A stretch of 64,000 bases of DNA from Bagarius yarrelli (GCA_005784505.1 VCAZ01000008.1:6683763-6747762), one strand, 5' to 3'. Shown: positions 1 to 10,883, counted from the first letter of the stretch. Numbers and translations are program-made. The notes: generated by a model from the letters alone, not told the origin.

Positions 1-80
1 AATGGGAACTTGGTGATGCTGGGAATCGAACACCCACCCAATTAGCAGTCCTTTAGTATGGACCACTGCGCTACCATTTT
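1..80 (-). repeat. tRNA-derived SINE (family A), head part, minus
   Basis: Contains GGGAATCGAAC, the complement of a B-box (GTTCGATTCCC), and CCACTGCGCTACCATTT, the complement of the head TGGTAGC..AGTGG. The copy is cut by the window start. Confidence 0.75.
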
Positions 81-712
81 ACGATTTGACTGCAAAAAAT
101 TTGTATTGCAATAAAGCAACTATACAAAAAGTGCAAAATCAGCAAAGAAATATTTTAAACAGACTTGACTTTGTCTGTATATTATTTTTGTCCCGTTTTA
201 TTTAGCATTAAAGCGATTTAATTCCGTTATAAGCATGAATTAAAATTTAAATATACTATAAATAAAAACTCTGATGAAACTCTGATGTTAATTACAGGAT
301 TTCCCCTCTCATGTTTTCTTTTTCTTTAAACAGACTACAGTATATTTATCTTTATATTTGTCATCATGCTGTCCCATTTACAGCTTATACTTCTTTACAA
401 AGTCTATTGTATCAGAAATGAGTATATGTGCAAATAAAAAAAGCAGGCAGACTTGCAGGAAGACATTTCCTATAGAATACTGATGACATGCTTTATACCA
501 TAGCGGAATGACAGGTTTTATTTGACTTCTTGTCTCCCAAGATGAGAGTCCTTGTTGGAACTGTGGAGATTTTGCTGTGAGAGAAGAAGCCATATTATGC
601 TGCAGTGATGCCGAGCTGTTCAGAGTCATTGGTATTCAGTGGAGAAAGCTGTGTGTAGTTTCCGATCGCCTATTCTCTTGTCATCTCAAACCCCAACCTC
701 TCTATGCATTTA

Positions 713-763
<51 letters not shown>

Positions 764-1603
764 ACTCGTTTTTTTCTCTCTCTCTCTTTTCTCCACCTGT
801 TCTACGGTCCAGTGGAGAGCTGGAAATGCTATCAGGGGAGAATGCCAGTCCATCAATAGTGCACTCAGGCATTGTGCCCAGCTGCCCCCCATGCTCCACC
901 CCACCCCCAACTGCTGCATTACAGCATGACGGATGGCTTCATATCAGGTGTTTAATGTGAGGGTCCACTCCATCTGCCCAAGGATTTGGGAAGTACGGCG
1001 CTCAGGCTCAGTGAATGGTGAATCAGACTGACAATCAGTCTCCCTCTCTCCCTCTCTCTCCGTTTCCGTCATCGCCTTTTTCTGCAAAGGAAGTCAGGAG
1101 TAGGAGTAAGACACCAGTAAGCACTCAGATGTGTTCTGTACATGAGTTATCTGCTGGAGTCATTTCTCACCGCTAGTGTGTACACCACCACCACAGGGTG
1201 CGAAGAAATCCTTTTACCATCGCATATGTGCAGCAAATGTGGTGTTTCACTCAAATTGCTAATGTCATTCAATAAACGGTCCAGCATTTTTATAACATAT
1301 TTGTTAACTACAGCATTTGTAGCATGTTGTAAGATGTACTCATGTTTTCCATTTACTCAAAACTGAAGTCATTTGTTGGGGCATCTGAAAACTTTTATTT
1401 CAATAAGTATGGATCTATTGAATTCTGTGTCTGTGACATCCTTTCAGAGACAGGGCATCTTTTCCGCAAGGAAGAAATAGCTTATTTTGACCTACTATTG
1501 CTAAAAATCTGTTCTTAGAACTAACTTCTCTCTGACAGAGAAACTTCATAGTATTTATACACTGTTAAGACTGCCCTCTTGACAGTCACTAAAAGGTACA
1601 TGC
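81..1603. other. upstream DNA without recognised genes
   Basis: Apart from the (TC)n tract there is AT-rich sequence at 81-540 and a more GC-balanced part at 780-1130. I see no splice-bounded conserved frame. The frames across 577-960 are created by the CT repeat. Confidence 0.6.
716..792. repeat. (TC)n microsatellite
   Basis: Uninterrupted CT dinucleotides from 716 to 761, then a CT/T-rich continuation. It creates long Ser-Leu or Arg-Glu chance frames. Confidence 0.95.
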
Positions 1604-1895
1604 TACCAGATCATCCAGACTCCTTCTGGACCTTTTAGCTGCACTTTAAATGATCAACCAAAAGACTCTCCTTTCCACCCTTAGAAGTTTTGGTATTGCA
1701 TAATAGCCGTGGTTTGTTTTCTACTTGGATGGTGGTTCATATCAGGTAGCATGAAGGGGAACAACCTCACCACACAGACTTTCCTATGGTGTCCCACAAG
1801 GCTCAGTACTTGGTCTTCTCCTTGTTCTCTCTTCTTTTGATTAAGATCACTTTTCTATGTCAGGATAAGGGTGTCTGCTAAATGATAAATGTATT
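1604..1895 (+). mobile_element. decayed LINE reverse transcriptase fragment joined to a SINE-like tail
   Basis: Frame-shifted remnants read as the central RT region of an L2/Rex1-like LINE. A VNH-type segment lies near 1650, and GVPQGSVLG, which precedes the catalytic box, lies at 1788-1814. The catalytic YADD box is not present. From 1859 to 1895 follows GGATAAGGGTGTCTGCTAAA, the tail motif also found at the ends of the family A SINEs. This fits the known sharing of 3' tails between L2-clade LINEs and their SINEs. It has an internal deletion and is dead. Confidence 0.7.
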
Positions 1896-1987
1896 CTTAG
1901 TTACTATCCAGAAGATTGAGATATCTTTTATCTGTTAGCCCTCTCAATCACAAATCTCTGTACAAATAACTGACAGATCCAAACACA

Positions 1988-2245
1988 GTGACAGTTTAAG
2001 CCCACTGTAGCCCCAGCTTCCTGTTCTTGGCAGGCAGGAGTAGAATCTAATGATATCTTCTGATGTTGTAAACCATCCACCCAAGGGTTATACACTCTGA
2101 GATGCTTTTCTGCTCACTGTTATTTTAGGGTAATTATATTAGGTATTTAGGCTTCTTATCAGAATAAACCAGTCTTGTTCTGTTCTATGTATCATGAACA
2201 AGGCATTTCAGCCTACAAAAAACGGTTACTCACTGGACTGCCGCG
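1988..2245. repeat. degenerate dispersed DNA-element remnant
   Basis: The segment containing CCCACTGTAGCCCCAGCTTC and GAGATGCTTTTCTGCTCACTG resembles a repeat I remember from several fish genomes that carries similar wording. It is diverged and no ends are clear. I assign it by recalled similarity only. Confidence 0.45.
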
Positions 2246-2249
2246 TGAA

Positions 2250-3366
2250 ATCCATCCTGTCAGTATGTACAGTACAATATTTATTACTGAACTTGTAAAA
2301 CCCAGTTTACAAGTAAGGTACAGTAATAAATAATAATAAATAATTATTCCTGGAGTTTTGCTGGAATTGTAGTCCTGTCAGAATTTATCATGTTATTTTT
2401 TATGGACTGCTCATATACACATCTGGAAAGATTATCCTGTATGTACCCGTCTATAAAATAAGCAGTGAAGAAAAATCCAGGTAATATACTGTGTATCCTG
2501 TTTGAATTGACATGCTTGGTAATACCCTGTGGTTTTGCATTTTTTTTCTTCAGCATACACTCCAGAGATTGTTCTTCAGTGGTGTCCGCTACTGAAGCCA
2601 AAACGAAAAAACAAAAAAATTGCCGGTTTTAAATTTTTTAAATGCCGGAATAACATGCGTTTAAATGTCCTCTTTATGATAGAAATAAGGCTTCTGACTG
2701 TTGCAGGTGCAATTTATTTATAACATTAGCTTAATAGTAATAAAGTTTGTGCTGAAACATTTTTATCTGCATTTATTCGACACACATTTCCATCCAGAAC
2801 TGCAACTCTGGTTTACTAGATCAGATTAGTAATAATATGATAAGTCTGAAAATGTGTTGGAAAGAAAAAATATTTTAAAGGGCAAATATATACAAATAAG
2901 CACAGGAAAACAGGAGATATTTTTTTAAATAAATGTTTAAGGAACAGGTAGATTTTTACGACTTTCTAATATCAGTGAGAAATTAATTCCACCTTTTCAG
3001 TGCTAGAATACAGATGAATCTTGTAGCATGCCTACCATGTACCCTGAAGGAGATGGTAGGATTGGTTTAGCAGTGCTTAAGGGTCTGAGAAAAACACAGG
3101 TAATCTTGTCCAAGTGAAAAAGAATAATATTGTGTTAAAGTTATGTTTGTATAAAAAACACATAAATGGATACCTGGATAAAAAGGGTTTAGATGTATTT
3201 CCTCCTATTTTGTTATGACAACCAGGCATACAGTACAATGAACTATAAAGACACTTCCATCTGTCAGTTACATGGACATGCTTATGCTTGTCCAATGTGA
3301 TTTGTATGTAGTCATTAAGATGTCATCTGGCAACAAAAAAAATATGTCCGGAAATCTTTAAAGTAT
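2250..3366. other. AT-rich intergenic DNA, nothing recognised
   Basis: No conserved frame, repeat family or RNA gene recognised. Short frames here (for example 2344-2601) have no family-like features. Confidence 0.5.
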
Positions 3367-3412
3367 TTAAGTCACTCTGGATCAAGATGTCTGCCAAATG
3401 CTAAATTTGTTC
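3367..3412 (+). repeat. SINE tail fragment
   Basis: CACTCTGGATCAAGATGTCT then GCCAAATGCTAAA corresponds to the family A tail (CTCTGGATAAGGGCGTCTGC). The head is missing. Confidence 0.6.
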
Positions 3413-3679
3413 TATTAATTTAGTGGCGAACATATATAAAAAAAAAAACCTTTCCTTTATGACTCTAGCAGATTGCAAAATTCTATAGTTTTACACGTTT
3501 GACAGCAGTCAAGAAGTATAAGTTTCAAGCAAATGCATTTTATATTCTTTTTCCATACATAGGGAACCATGTAGGTGTGTCGAAATATATGTTACAGATG
3601 CAAGAGTGGGAGAGGTAAAACCTGATTTAGAAATTTCACAAGTAGTTTTCCAACATAAACTTTATTCTGTAAAAAATAT

Positions 3680-4335
3680 ATTAAAAGCTATAGGTTGACA
3701 GTCCAGAGCAAATGAGAGTGAGTAAAAGAGGTAAAGAAGTGAGTACAGGCAGGTTGTAATGGTGGGGGAAATGTGTCAGGAGTGATGTGTGACAGGAGAA
3801 TATTAGCTAGAATTAAGGGGAAGGTGTACAAGACAGTGGTGAGACCAGCTATGATGTATGGTTTAGAGACAGTGGTGAGACCAGCTATGATGTATGGTTT
3901 AGAGACAGTGGTGAGACCAGCTATGATGTATGGTTTAGAGACAGTGGTGCTGAGGAAGAAAAAGGTGGAAGAGCTGGAAGTAGCAGAGCTGAAGATATTG
4001 AGGTTTTCTTTGAGAGTGACGAGGTTGGACAGGATTAGGAACAAGTTCATCAGGGGGACGGCTCATGTTAGATGTTTTGGGGAAAAAGTCAGAGAAGGCA
4101 GATTGAGGTGGTTTGGACATGTACAGAGGAGGGATAGTGAATATATTGGTAGGAGGATGTTAGAAATGAAGCTACCAGGCAGAAGGCAAAGAGGAAAACA
4201 AGAGGAATATGGATGTGATAAACGAGAACATGAAGTTAGTGGATGTGAGTGAAGAGGATGTAGTGAATAGGGTTAGGTGGAGACAGCTGATTCGCTGTGG
4301 CGACCCCTAAAAGGGAACAGCCGAAGAAGAAGATT
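3680..4335 (+). mobile_element. non-LTR retrotransposon 3' end with an internal 36-bp triplication
   Basis: An open frame at 3773-4252 reads KVYKTVVRPAMMYGLE, ELEVAELKILRFSLRVTRLD, RIRNKFIRGTAHVRCFGEKV and LRWFGHVQRRDSEYIGRRML. This is the C-terminal region of an RTE-like LINE polymerase and is familiar in many animals. The frame then breaks, but the terminal TGTGGCGACCCCTAAAAGGG followed by AGCCGAAGAAGAAGA (about 4300-4332) matches the usual 3' end. A 36-bp unit coding TVVRPAMMYGLE is repeated three times in frame at 3833-3940. The element is 5'-truncated and has no catalytic domain. Confidence 0.8.
3833..3948 (+). repeat. 36-bp tandem triplication inside the LINE fragment
   Basis: Three identical units start at 3833, 3869 and 3905, followed by the first 8 bases of a fourth at 3941. 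Each unit begins ACAGTGGTGAGACCAGC. The units appear identical, so the expansion is recent relative to the decay of the surrounding element. Confidence 0.95.
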
Positions 4336-5220
4336 TTGTTAATAGAAGCTGTGTTCAGGTTGTTTTGACCTAAAAAAAATCTTCTCTTTTTTCACTGATG
4401 GATAAAGATGCAGAAAAAATTATACAGGTTTATTTAGAACCTTAATGTTCTGCTCAGGTCAGCTTGACAGTTAAGAAAAGGACAAAATGACCTGAATGAC
4501 AAATATGAGGCATAAAAACAGTTAAATAAAGACAGTTACTCAGAAAGGTGTAACCAAATATCTTGGGCATGAGCTCCCTGCTTCTGCTTAGTAAAAACAC
4601 GGTAATTTATTGCTAATTTGCTGTCTAGTTGTCTTAAATTGCTGTTTGTGGCTGACTGGATTGGAAGGTGATGTCATTTACTGTTGTTGTAGTTTATTTT
4701 TGAGATGCTTTTTTCTGCTTCTCGTGGTTGGAAAGAATGATTATAATGACATACTATATCATTTCTGGCAGAACAATTTGTCCATTTGTCTCCGATTTTA
4801 TTTATCAACTAATGATTTCACCTACAAATCTTTTTTTCATTGTTAATTCCATCTTTCCATTTTCGTTTAATTATTTGCAAGCTAGATTACTGGTAATAGT
4901 CCAGTTGCTAATAGTGTTACTTCATTTATTTAATTTTCCCAGGGGCCCCCGTTAACCTTTGTACCAACACTGAAGACTTCTTCTCTATACCTGCATTAAA
5001 TATTTCTTTAGACAAGATCAGACCATTTTTTATTTGTCACCAATTTGTATTATAACTGTCTGAATACCTTGTTTCTATAAAAATGCTAACAGTTAGAATA
5101 TTAGTATAAATGCAGGAAAAATAGCCCCATAATTATTTTTTGCAACTACAGCTATTGTTAAAGCTGCTGTTAATTAATCAATAAATAAATTCTAGCTATT
5201 TATATTAACAATCAATAAAT
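4336..5220. other. AT-rich intergenic DNA, nothing recognised
   Basis: Hydrophobic short frames at 4610-4955 come from T-rich sequence and have no exon signals that I trust. Confidence 0.5.
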
Positions 5221-5225
5221 TCTCT

Positions 5226-5545
5226 CTGGGCAGCATGGTGGCTTGGTGGTTAGCACGGTTGCCTAACAGCAAGAAGGCCCAGGTTTGATTCCCAGGCAGG
5301 GGCCTTTCAGTGTGGAGTTTGCATGTTCTCCCCGTGCTTGCATGGGTTTTACTCCGGTTTCCTCCCACAGTCCAAAAACATGTATGTTAGGTTGATTGGG
5401 GATTTTTGATTGTGTGTGAGGCCCTGTGATGGACTGGCAACCTGTCCAGGGTTGTACTCCTCCTGCCTTTGGCCGGCTGGGATAGACTCCAGCAGATCCC
5501 TGTGACCCCGAATTAGGGATTAAGCGTCTATAGAAGATAAATGAA
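5226..5545 (+). repeat. tRNA-derived SINE (family B), near full length
   Basis: The head has an A-box-like TGGCTTGGTGGTTAGCACGG and a B-box-like GGTTTGATTCCC. The body has GTGGAGTTTGCATGTTCTCC, CGGTTTCCTCCCACAGTCC and GGACTGGCAACCTGTCCAGG, and ends GATAAATGAATAAATTC. The flanks share ATAAATTCT on both sides (about 5214 and 5549), a plausible target-site duplication. This wording is abundant in teleost genomes. Confidence 0.9.
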
Positions 5546-5654
5546 TAAATTCTATCCATTAATATTATCAATCGATTATCATTTTAAAATAATTTTTTTA
5601 AGGAAAAATTACATCTGTTTTTAAGACTGTAACTTAAGATTAATATAATAATAA

Positions 5655-5912
5655 AATATTCAACTTCATTGTGCAGGGTACATGTACAGAGCCAATGAAA
5701 TGCAGTGTTTTTTGCATATCCCGTCTTAGTAAGTTGGGGTCAGAGCACAGGGTCAGCTATAATGCAGTCCCCCTGGAGCAGGAAGAGTTAAGGGTCTTGC
5801 TCAAGGACCCAACAGTGGTTGACTTGCCGGAGGTGGGGCTTGAACCCAGGTGTTTCTGGTCTTCAGATTAACAACGCAGCACCTTAACCATTTGAGCCAC
5901 CACTGCCCTTCG
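5655..5912 (-). repeat. tRNA-derived SINE (family C), minus
   Basis: Read on the minus strand it starts GGGCAGTGGTGGCTCAAATG, has a B-box GGTTCAAGCCC, and ends with CATTGGCTCTGTACATGTAC and a short AATATT-rich tail. The same family recurs on the plus strand at 54752-54985. Confidence 0.85.
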
Positions 5913-6147
5913 CTAGATAGACTAAACTAGATAGACAGCTTTTCTTGCTTTATTAAGCATACTATATCCTGTATAGCGTAAGACACATTAACCTCTTAAC
6001 AGAAAGACAAATCATGTCTGCTTCTAAAATCAACAGCTTGTTGTCAGTGATACTTCATATATTTTTATATGACAAATACATCACGAAGGGGAAAAAATAT
6101 TTATTTCATAGCAGTAATCTCTCTGACCTTCCTAGAGAAAATTTGAC

Positions 6148-6150
<3 letters not shown>

Positions 6151-6182
<32 letters not shown>

Positions 6183-6430
6183 TGTATGCGTGTGCCTATG
6201 CCTGCTCGTGTGTCTTTATGGCGTCTAATACAGTATCTGGCTTTTTAATTTGTCTGTGCTGCAGACGGCGCTCTGGAAAAGTCATTCAACTGAGTGCACT
6301 TCCAGTTGTGGCAACAAGGCAATTTCATTCCGTCTCTCATCTACATGCTCAGATTTCTGTCAGCGTAATTCACAAGAGCAGCTTGTATGTGTGTATTTGT
6401 GTGTGTGTGTGTGAGAGAGAGACAGAGACT
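6151..6430. repeat. (TG)n microsatellites
   Basis: (TG)n at 6151-6180 with an imperfect continuation, and a second tract at 6388-6425 running from TG into GA. Confidence 0.9.
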
Positions 6431-6699
6431 TACAATGTAAGCGACGTTACACTTTGTGTGCCTTGTCTGTCAACTTTTAAGCATCGGGGAAAAGGGAGTA
6501 CTGAGATGGGTTTACCATGTGCACACTTAAAGAAAAAAAAAAATAGAAGAAATACTTGAAACCATAAAAAGGGCACAACATAGACTACACTATGAAAAGC
6601 AGCCAGTTCTCTAAACTGGAGCACTAGGAGACATAAATCTGCCGTTTTTTGACTCTTCTAACTCACAACACTTTTAGGCATGAAACAGTATTCCTTATT

Positions 6700-6955
6700 G
6701 TTTTTTTTGTGTGTGTGTGTGTGCTTGGTTTCACTTTCACAAAAGCAGCTCTGTTGTGTGTGTGATGTCCATGCAGAGGTTCTTCTTCTATTAGTTTTCT
6801 CAACAGACAGTAGTGCCTTGTAATCAAAAAAAAAAAAATTTGCAGCAATTGGGATCAAAATGTGTGCAAAAATGATTATGTAATGTGCGTCCTCATAAGT
6901 TCTTTGTGTGTAAAAGTGTGTATGTGTGTGTGTGTGTGTGTGTGTATGTGTGCCC
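6700..6955. repeat. (GT)n microsatellites and A-run
   Basis: GT tracts at 6708-6724 and about 6915-6945, with a 12-base A run near 6827. The flanks hold no recognised gene. Confidence 0.85.
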
Positions 6956-7006
6956 CGTAATGGGTGGCCAGCATTCCCAGAATTGACTCTGGACCCTGAT
7001 TAGGAA

Positions 7007-7206
7007 AGACATTTACATTTACAGCATTTGGCAGACGTCCTTATCCAGAGCGACTTACATTTATCTTATTTTAGACAACTGAGCACTGTGGGGGTTAAGG
7101 GCCTTGTTTAGTGGCCCAATAGTGGTAGCCTGGTGGTTCTGGGAATTAAACCCTGATCTTCCAATTAGCAGTCCTACAATTCAACCACTGAGCTACCACT
7201 TCCCCA
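7007..7206 (-). repeat. tRNA-derived SINE (family A), minus, near complete
   Basis: Begins ACATTTACATTTACAGCATT then TGGCAGACGTCCTTATCCAG, the complement of the tail. It ends in the complement of the head (CAACCACTGAGCTACCACTT). Confidence 0.9.
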
Positions 7207-7473
7207 CCGAAAGAGCTGACTCTTAAAATGAGTGGAGGGATGAATTTGGAGGCTGTAGATAGAAGTTGGTCTGAGAATTGCATCTTATTACATCATTACA
7301 CAACTTCAAGGTATCAACTGTACTTTGCTTGCATTTTTTTTAAAGCTGCCTTCCAATTAACTCGAAAATGTTTGGCACGCTTGGTCCTATATTGAATTGT
7401 ATTTTTTTGTTAAGTATTTTTATTTTCATTTCTTTTTTTGGGCTTGTTGCGTTTTTCCTTTGTTTCATTTCAG

Positions 7474-7475
<2 letters not shown>

Positions 7476-7509
<34 letters not shown>
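7476..7509. repeat. 34-base T homopolymer
   Basis: Uninterrupted T run. Its length is probably polymorphic or sequencing-sensitive. Confidence 0.95.
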
Positions 7510-7510
<1 letters not shown>

Positions 7511-8079
7511 ATCTGTTGATAATGCAAAAACTGTCCTTCACATTTCCCCAGCTACATCACTCAAGTTCATACTTATTGTTATCAACTGGAATTCCCCAGA
7601 TGGCTGTTTTTAATATCACACTTTTAGCTGTTTTATTTAGTTTTAGCTATTTTGTACCTCAGTGACCAGAATATTTAAAATGAATTTGGCTTATTTATTT
7701 CTCAAATCTGCATAAAGCCTAATTAAAGCCTTTATAAGCAAATCACAGGCAGTGACTAAGGAGAAAAACACTGAGGGTGTAAATTTAGGTTCATAAACAG
7801 GATCATCGTCCCGTGAGAAAGTATATACCTCCTTTTCACACAGTCTATTTTTTTCGATATACCAGCTCCCAGTAGTCATACAGTATTTAGCCTGATCCTT
7901 ACTGTATAGTTTGTGTATTTGTCTGCTATTATTATAAGTTATTACACTGTGGACAGATGTTGTGATTAGGGCAGTCTGATGTCACAGCAAAGCGACGCTA
8001 CTGAAATAAGCAATCATTTTCTGCATTTGTTTTGTCAACACATTGTTCATTTGTTCTTACTATTACACAAGTTCAACAG
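7510..8079. other. AT-rich intergenic DNA, nothing recognised
   Basis: No conserved frames or repeat families seen. Confidence 0.5.

Positions 8080-8110
<31 letters not shown>
8080..8110. repeat. (TG)n microsatellite
   Basis: About 15 TG units. Confidence 0.95.
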
Positions 8111-8111
<1 letters not shown>

Positions 8112-8129
8112 ATTACAGGTGGACTTGTG

Positions 8130-8428
8130 GTAGTTAGGGAAGTGCAGGAAGCCTGCGATGTTCTGTGTGTGTGTGTATGTGCAGGCGAGGTATCCTGTGC
8201 ATTCGTGGCCCATCACCCTGGGCGGCTTCCACTTCCAGGAACCGCAGCGGCAGAAAACAGTGCAGTGTGTTTCCTGGTGTGGCCTGTTCTTATCAGTGGC
8301 CGCTCGAACCTGTGTCTTTTCCCTTGCAGGTTTCCTAAAGCACAGTTCTTGCACCTCTGGTGTCAAGATGTTGTCGCCTGATTGTCGCGACCAGCATTAC
8401 TGGAGCACACAAAAGGGAGCCGAGTGAG
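8130..8428 (+). other. GC-richer block with exon-like splice signals upstream of the promoter
   Basis: In an AT-rich intergenic region this block is GC-balanced. It contains a good acceptor-like sequence (TTTTCCCTTGCAG, ending 8328) and a donor-like GTGAGT at 8424. The intervening 95 nt (8329-8423) contain an ATG at 8368, but in the phase it would leave (2) it cannot join exon 2 of runx1t1 in frame. If transcribed it would more likely be a noncoding 5' exon. No protein similarity is recognised. Confidence 0.25.
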
Positions 8429-8537
8429 TGGTTGTGATAAAGCATAGCCAGGGCTGTTGGCTGATGTTCTGACCTCAGCTATTCTTATTCTGTCTTTTAT
8501 AATACACCAGGCTACAAGCAGATCAAACTTTATGTTG

Positions 8538-8539
<2 letters not shown>

Positions 8540-8615
<76 letters not shown>
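8540..8615. repeat. (AT)n microsatellite
   Basis: About 38 uninterrupted TA units directly abutting the left arm of a palindrome. Confidence 0.97.
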
Positions 8616-8618
<3 letters not shown>

Positions 8619-8741
8619 ATGAAATAAAAAAAACTCTGGGTCAATAGTATAGGATACTTATATAACATAACATATATATGTATCTTTATGTTATATAGGT
8701 ATCCTATACTATTGACCCAGAGTTTTTTTTTATTTCATTAC
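8616..8741. repeat. near-perfect inverted repeat (hairpin)
   Basis: Left arm 8616-8670 and right arm 8686-8741 are reverse complements over about 55 bases, with one mismatch (AGTATCC versus GGTATCC) and one extra T in a T run. They are separated by a 15-base AT-rich loop. The arms contain CTCTGGGTCAATAGTATAGG and its complement. Confidence 0.95.
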
Positions 8742-8744
8742 AAT

Positions 8745-9334
8745 GTAATTAAAAAATTAATTAAACAATAAATATACTTTATAGCAACTTGTTAGTGATG
8801 CAAACACTTAAACACACGTGTCATATAAGAGCTTTCTGATTGCAGGGTTTTGTGTACTTAGGTACGTGGTGTAAGGTTCCATTTTGTTGATTCATGAGAG
8901 AGGTTGGTTTTTTCACTCTATCATTCTCTGGAGAAAATGAGCCAGGCATAAGAATTAGGACCGATAATTTGTTAAATATTAAACAAATGACTTATTAAGT
9001 TTGGGTGTCCCATGGTATCATATCACTCGGCTTGGGTAGTGTGTTAGACGGTTGTAGATGTGTAAGGAGTATGGTTTATAGGAGATGCAATAGAAAACAC
9101 AAAGCACTGTGGAAATAAAAAACATGATGTATTCTAAAATGGAATATACTATTGATAGGGTGCATTGGGGTTAAAAGAGAGATTGGGAGTGCAGCTTGCG
9201 ATGCATTAACTTCAACAGCATCTGCGTGAAAGAGGCTGTTATCATCAGGCTGTAAACGAAGCTTCTGCTTTCTCTGGCTCGACAGGCCAAGATGAGATCC
9301 AGATGGCAGAGGAAAAGTGTTTGCCTTGAGTTAC

Positions 9335-9335
<1 letters not shown>
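8745..9335. other. intergenic DNA upstream of the promoter, nothing recognised
   Basis: No repeat family or frame recognised. The portion at 9180-9330 is less AT-rich and might be regulatory, but I see no specific site. Confidence 0.45.
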
Positions 9336-9374
<39 letters not shown>

Positions 9375-9413
9375 AAGAGGTTCTGATAGGCAGACAGAAA
9401 GAGACAGACAGAC

Positions 9414-9463
<50 letters not shown>

Positions 9464-9655
9464 ATAAATAAAGATATATAGTCTATCTATATATCTCTCT
9501 AGCTATCTATCCCTATATATCTATGCTGGTAAATCTATTCTACTAATTTATCCATCTTTCGATATAGATACATTGTATGTGACAGACAGATGGACAGACA
9601 GACAGATAGATCTATATAGCATGTAGTCCCTCTTTCTAGCTATCTTTCACTTTCA

Positions 9656-9693
<38 letters not shown>

Positions 9694-9776
9694 GTATATA
9701 TATATATATATATCACTTTAACTGTCTCTATATATCCTGGTATATAAATCAATTTATCTTTCTGATCTATCTCTTC

Positions 9777-9806
<30 letters not shown>
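9336..9806. repeat. compound microsatellite complex (GA, GATA, TC, TA, GATA)
   Basis: In order: (GA)n 9336-9371; (GACA)/(GATA)n 9404-9462 then AAAT repeats; a TATC-rich complement stretch 9481-9520; GACA/GATA 9582-9610; (TC)n 9660-9688; (TA)n 9696-9712; (GATA)n 9778-9806. GATA and TATC blocks can pair with each other. The complex ends about 80 bp before the CpG-rich promoter. Confidence 0.93.
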
Positions 9807-9807
<1 letters not shown>

Positions 9808-9884
9808 TCATCCTTATAAATAAATAATTCTGTATGAAACGGTTAGTTTGGTAGTTAATAAGTGATGTGATGTCACGCGCTGTT

Positions 9885-10434
9885 TAATGTTTATTCCTAA
9901 CGCTCTCAGTCTCCGCCCACCGTCACACACAAGCCCCGCCCCCCGCGCACCTGGGTCTTCCCCGAGCTCGCCGACTAGAGGCAACAGAGCAGAGCTTTTC
10001 AGAGCGCGCGCGGCTACGCGGAGCGACAGCGCGAAAGCAAGACTCGTGGACATCGACGTTCATTTTTATTCTTTTTCTTTCGGATTCGGCAATTCTAGAG
10101 ATTCGCGTTTCGTCTTGTTCATCGCACTCACGACTCATCCAGCTCGTCAGGACAGCACGGGGTTCAAAGCGGACTAGAGACGCGCGAGCATCCTCTGTCT
10201 CTCCCTGTCTCTCTCTATCGCTTTTTTTTCTCACTGTCCGCTCCAGGCACGCGAGCTCCCAGCCGCGGAGTCGGACTGCTGACGGACAGAACAGCGGCGA
10301 GTGACAAAAGCATCAAATCGAGAACTTCCAGTACGGACGCGGACAGACGGAGAGAACTCGTTTTGTAGGTTAAGGTTTTCGACCGGAGTCTGAAACCGGG
10401 GAATTAATTTTGCCCTGGTGAACAACCGCGACGC
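9885..10434 (+). promoter_or_regulatory. runx1t1: CpG-rich promoter and 5' UTR of runx1t1
   Basis: This block stands out from AT-rich surroundings by its density of CG dinucleotides (for example CGCGCGCGGC near 10005 and GCGCGAGC near 10182). It contains GC-box-like sites at about 9913-9921 (CTCCGCCCA) and 9934-9943 (CCCCGCCCCC). No clear TATA box is seen, which fits a CpG-island promoter with dispersed start sites. A pyrimidine stretch lies at 10195-10230. The block leads directly into the exon 1 start codon at 10435. The transcription start is not determined; I infer it lies between about 9950 and 10250. A long microsatellite complex ends only about 80 bp upstream. Confidence 0.8.
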
Positions 10435-10462
10435 ATGGTGGGAATTTCAGCCTCTTTTCAGT
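10435..10462 (+). CDS. runx1t1: runx1t1 exon 1 coding part (N-terminus MVGISASFQ)
   Basis: ATG at 10435 opens nine codons (MVGISASFQ) plus one base, then a strong donor (GT|GTAAGT) at 10463. Joining that base to exon 2 makes Tyr10 and continues RTEKPFTMPDSP. The family paralogue CBFA2T2, as I recall it, also starts MVG and has Phe-Gln before the conserved exon, which supports this as a genuine ancestral first coding exon. The start codon has G at +4 but C at -3, so the initiation context is only moderate. An alternative is that other 5' exons are used, as in mammals, or that translation starts at the exon 2 ATG at 42723. The link across 32 kb is inferred from matching splice phase and position next to the CpG island. 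Confidence 0.75.
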
Positions 10463-10823
10463 GTAAGTTCATTTACTCTTCTTTTTGCATTAGTTTAATG
10501 TATGCGCTGTGGTTTTGTTTTGGTTGTGGAATTTTAACAAATTCAGCGGATGTGCATTTAAATATCGCAATTATTGCTTCTGAGTGTGTTTTGCGTTATT
10601 CCTTTGGATGCATATAACGCTTAAATTAATGTTTGTTGCCAAATAACATTAAAACTTTCAGTATAACTCAATAACATTAATGAGAAAATAAATGTGCTTT
10701 CGTTTCTGTAATTATTATAGAGATGCATTCGATCAGTTGAATGATCTCAAATCTCAGTTATAGGACTAAATATCTTCTGCAGGATCTACTGGATTAAAGG
10801 AAATCCTATTAATATATAATAGA

Positions 10824-10883
<60 letters not shown>

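Noticed and set aside
6014..6559. 181-codon plus-strand frame
   Set aside because: Cys-Val and Leu-Cys runs derive from (TG)n tracts. No independent coding evidence.
9887..10177. 96-codon frame across the promoter
   Set aside because: It lies in the CpG-rich 5' region; both strands are open because of high GC. No conserved protein and the start is probably upstream of transcription.
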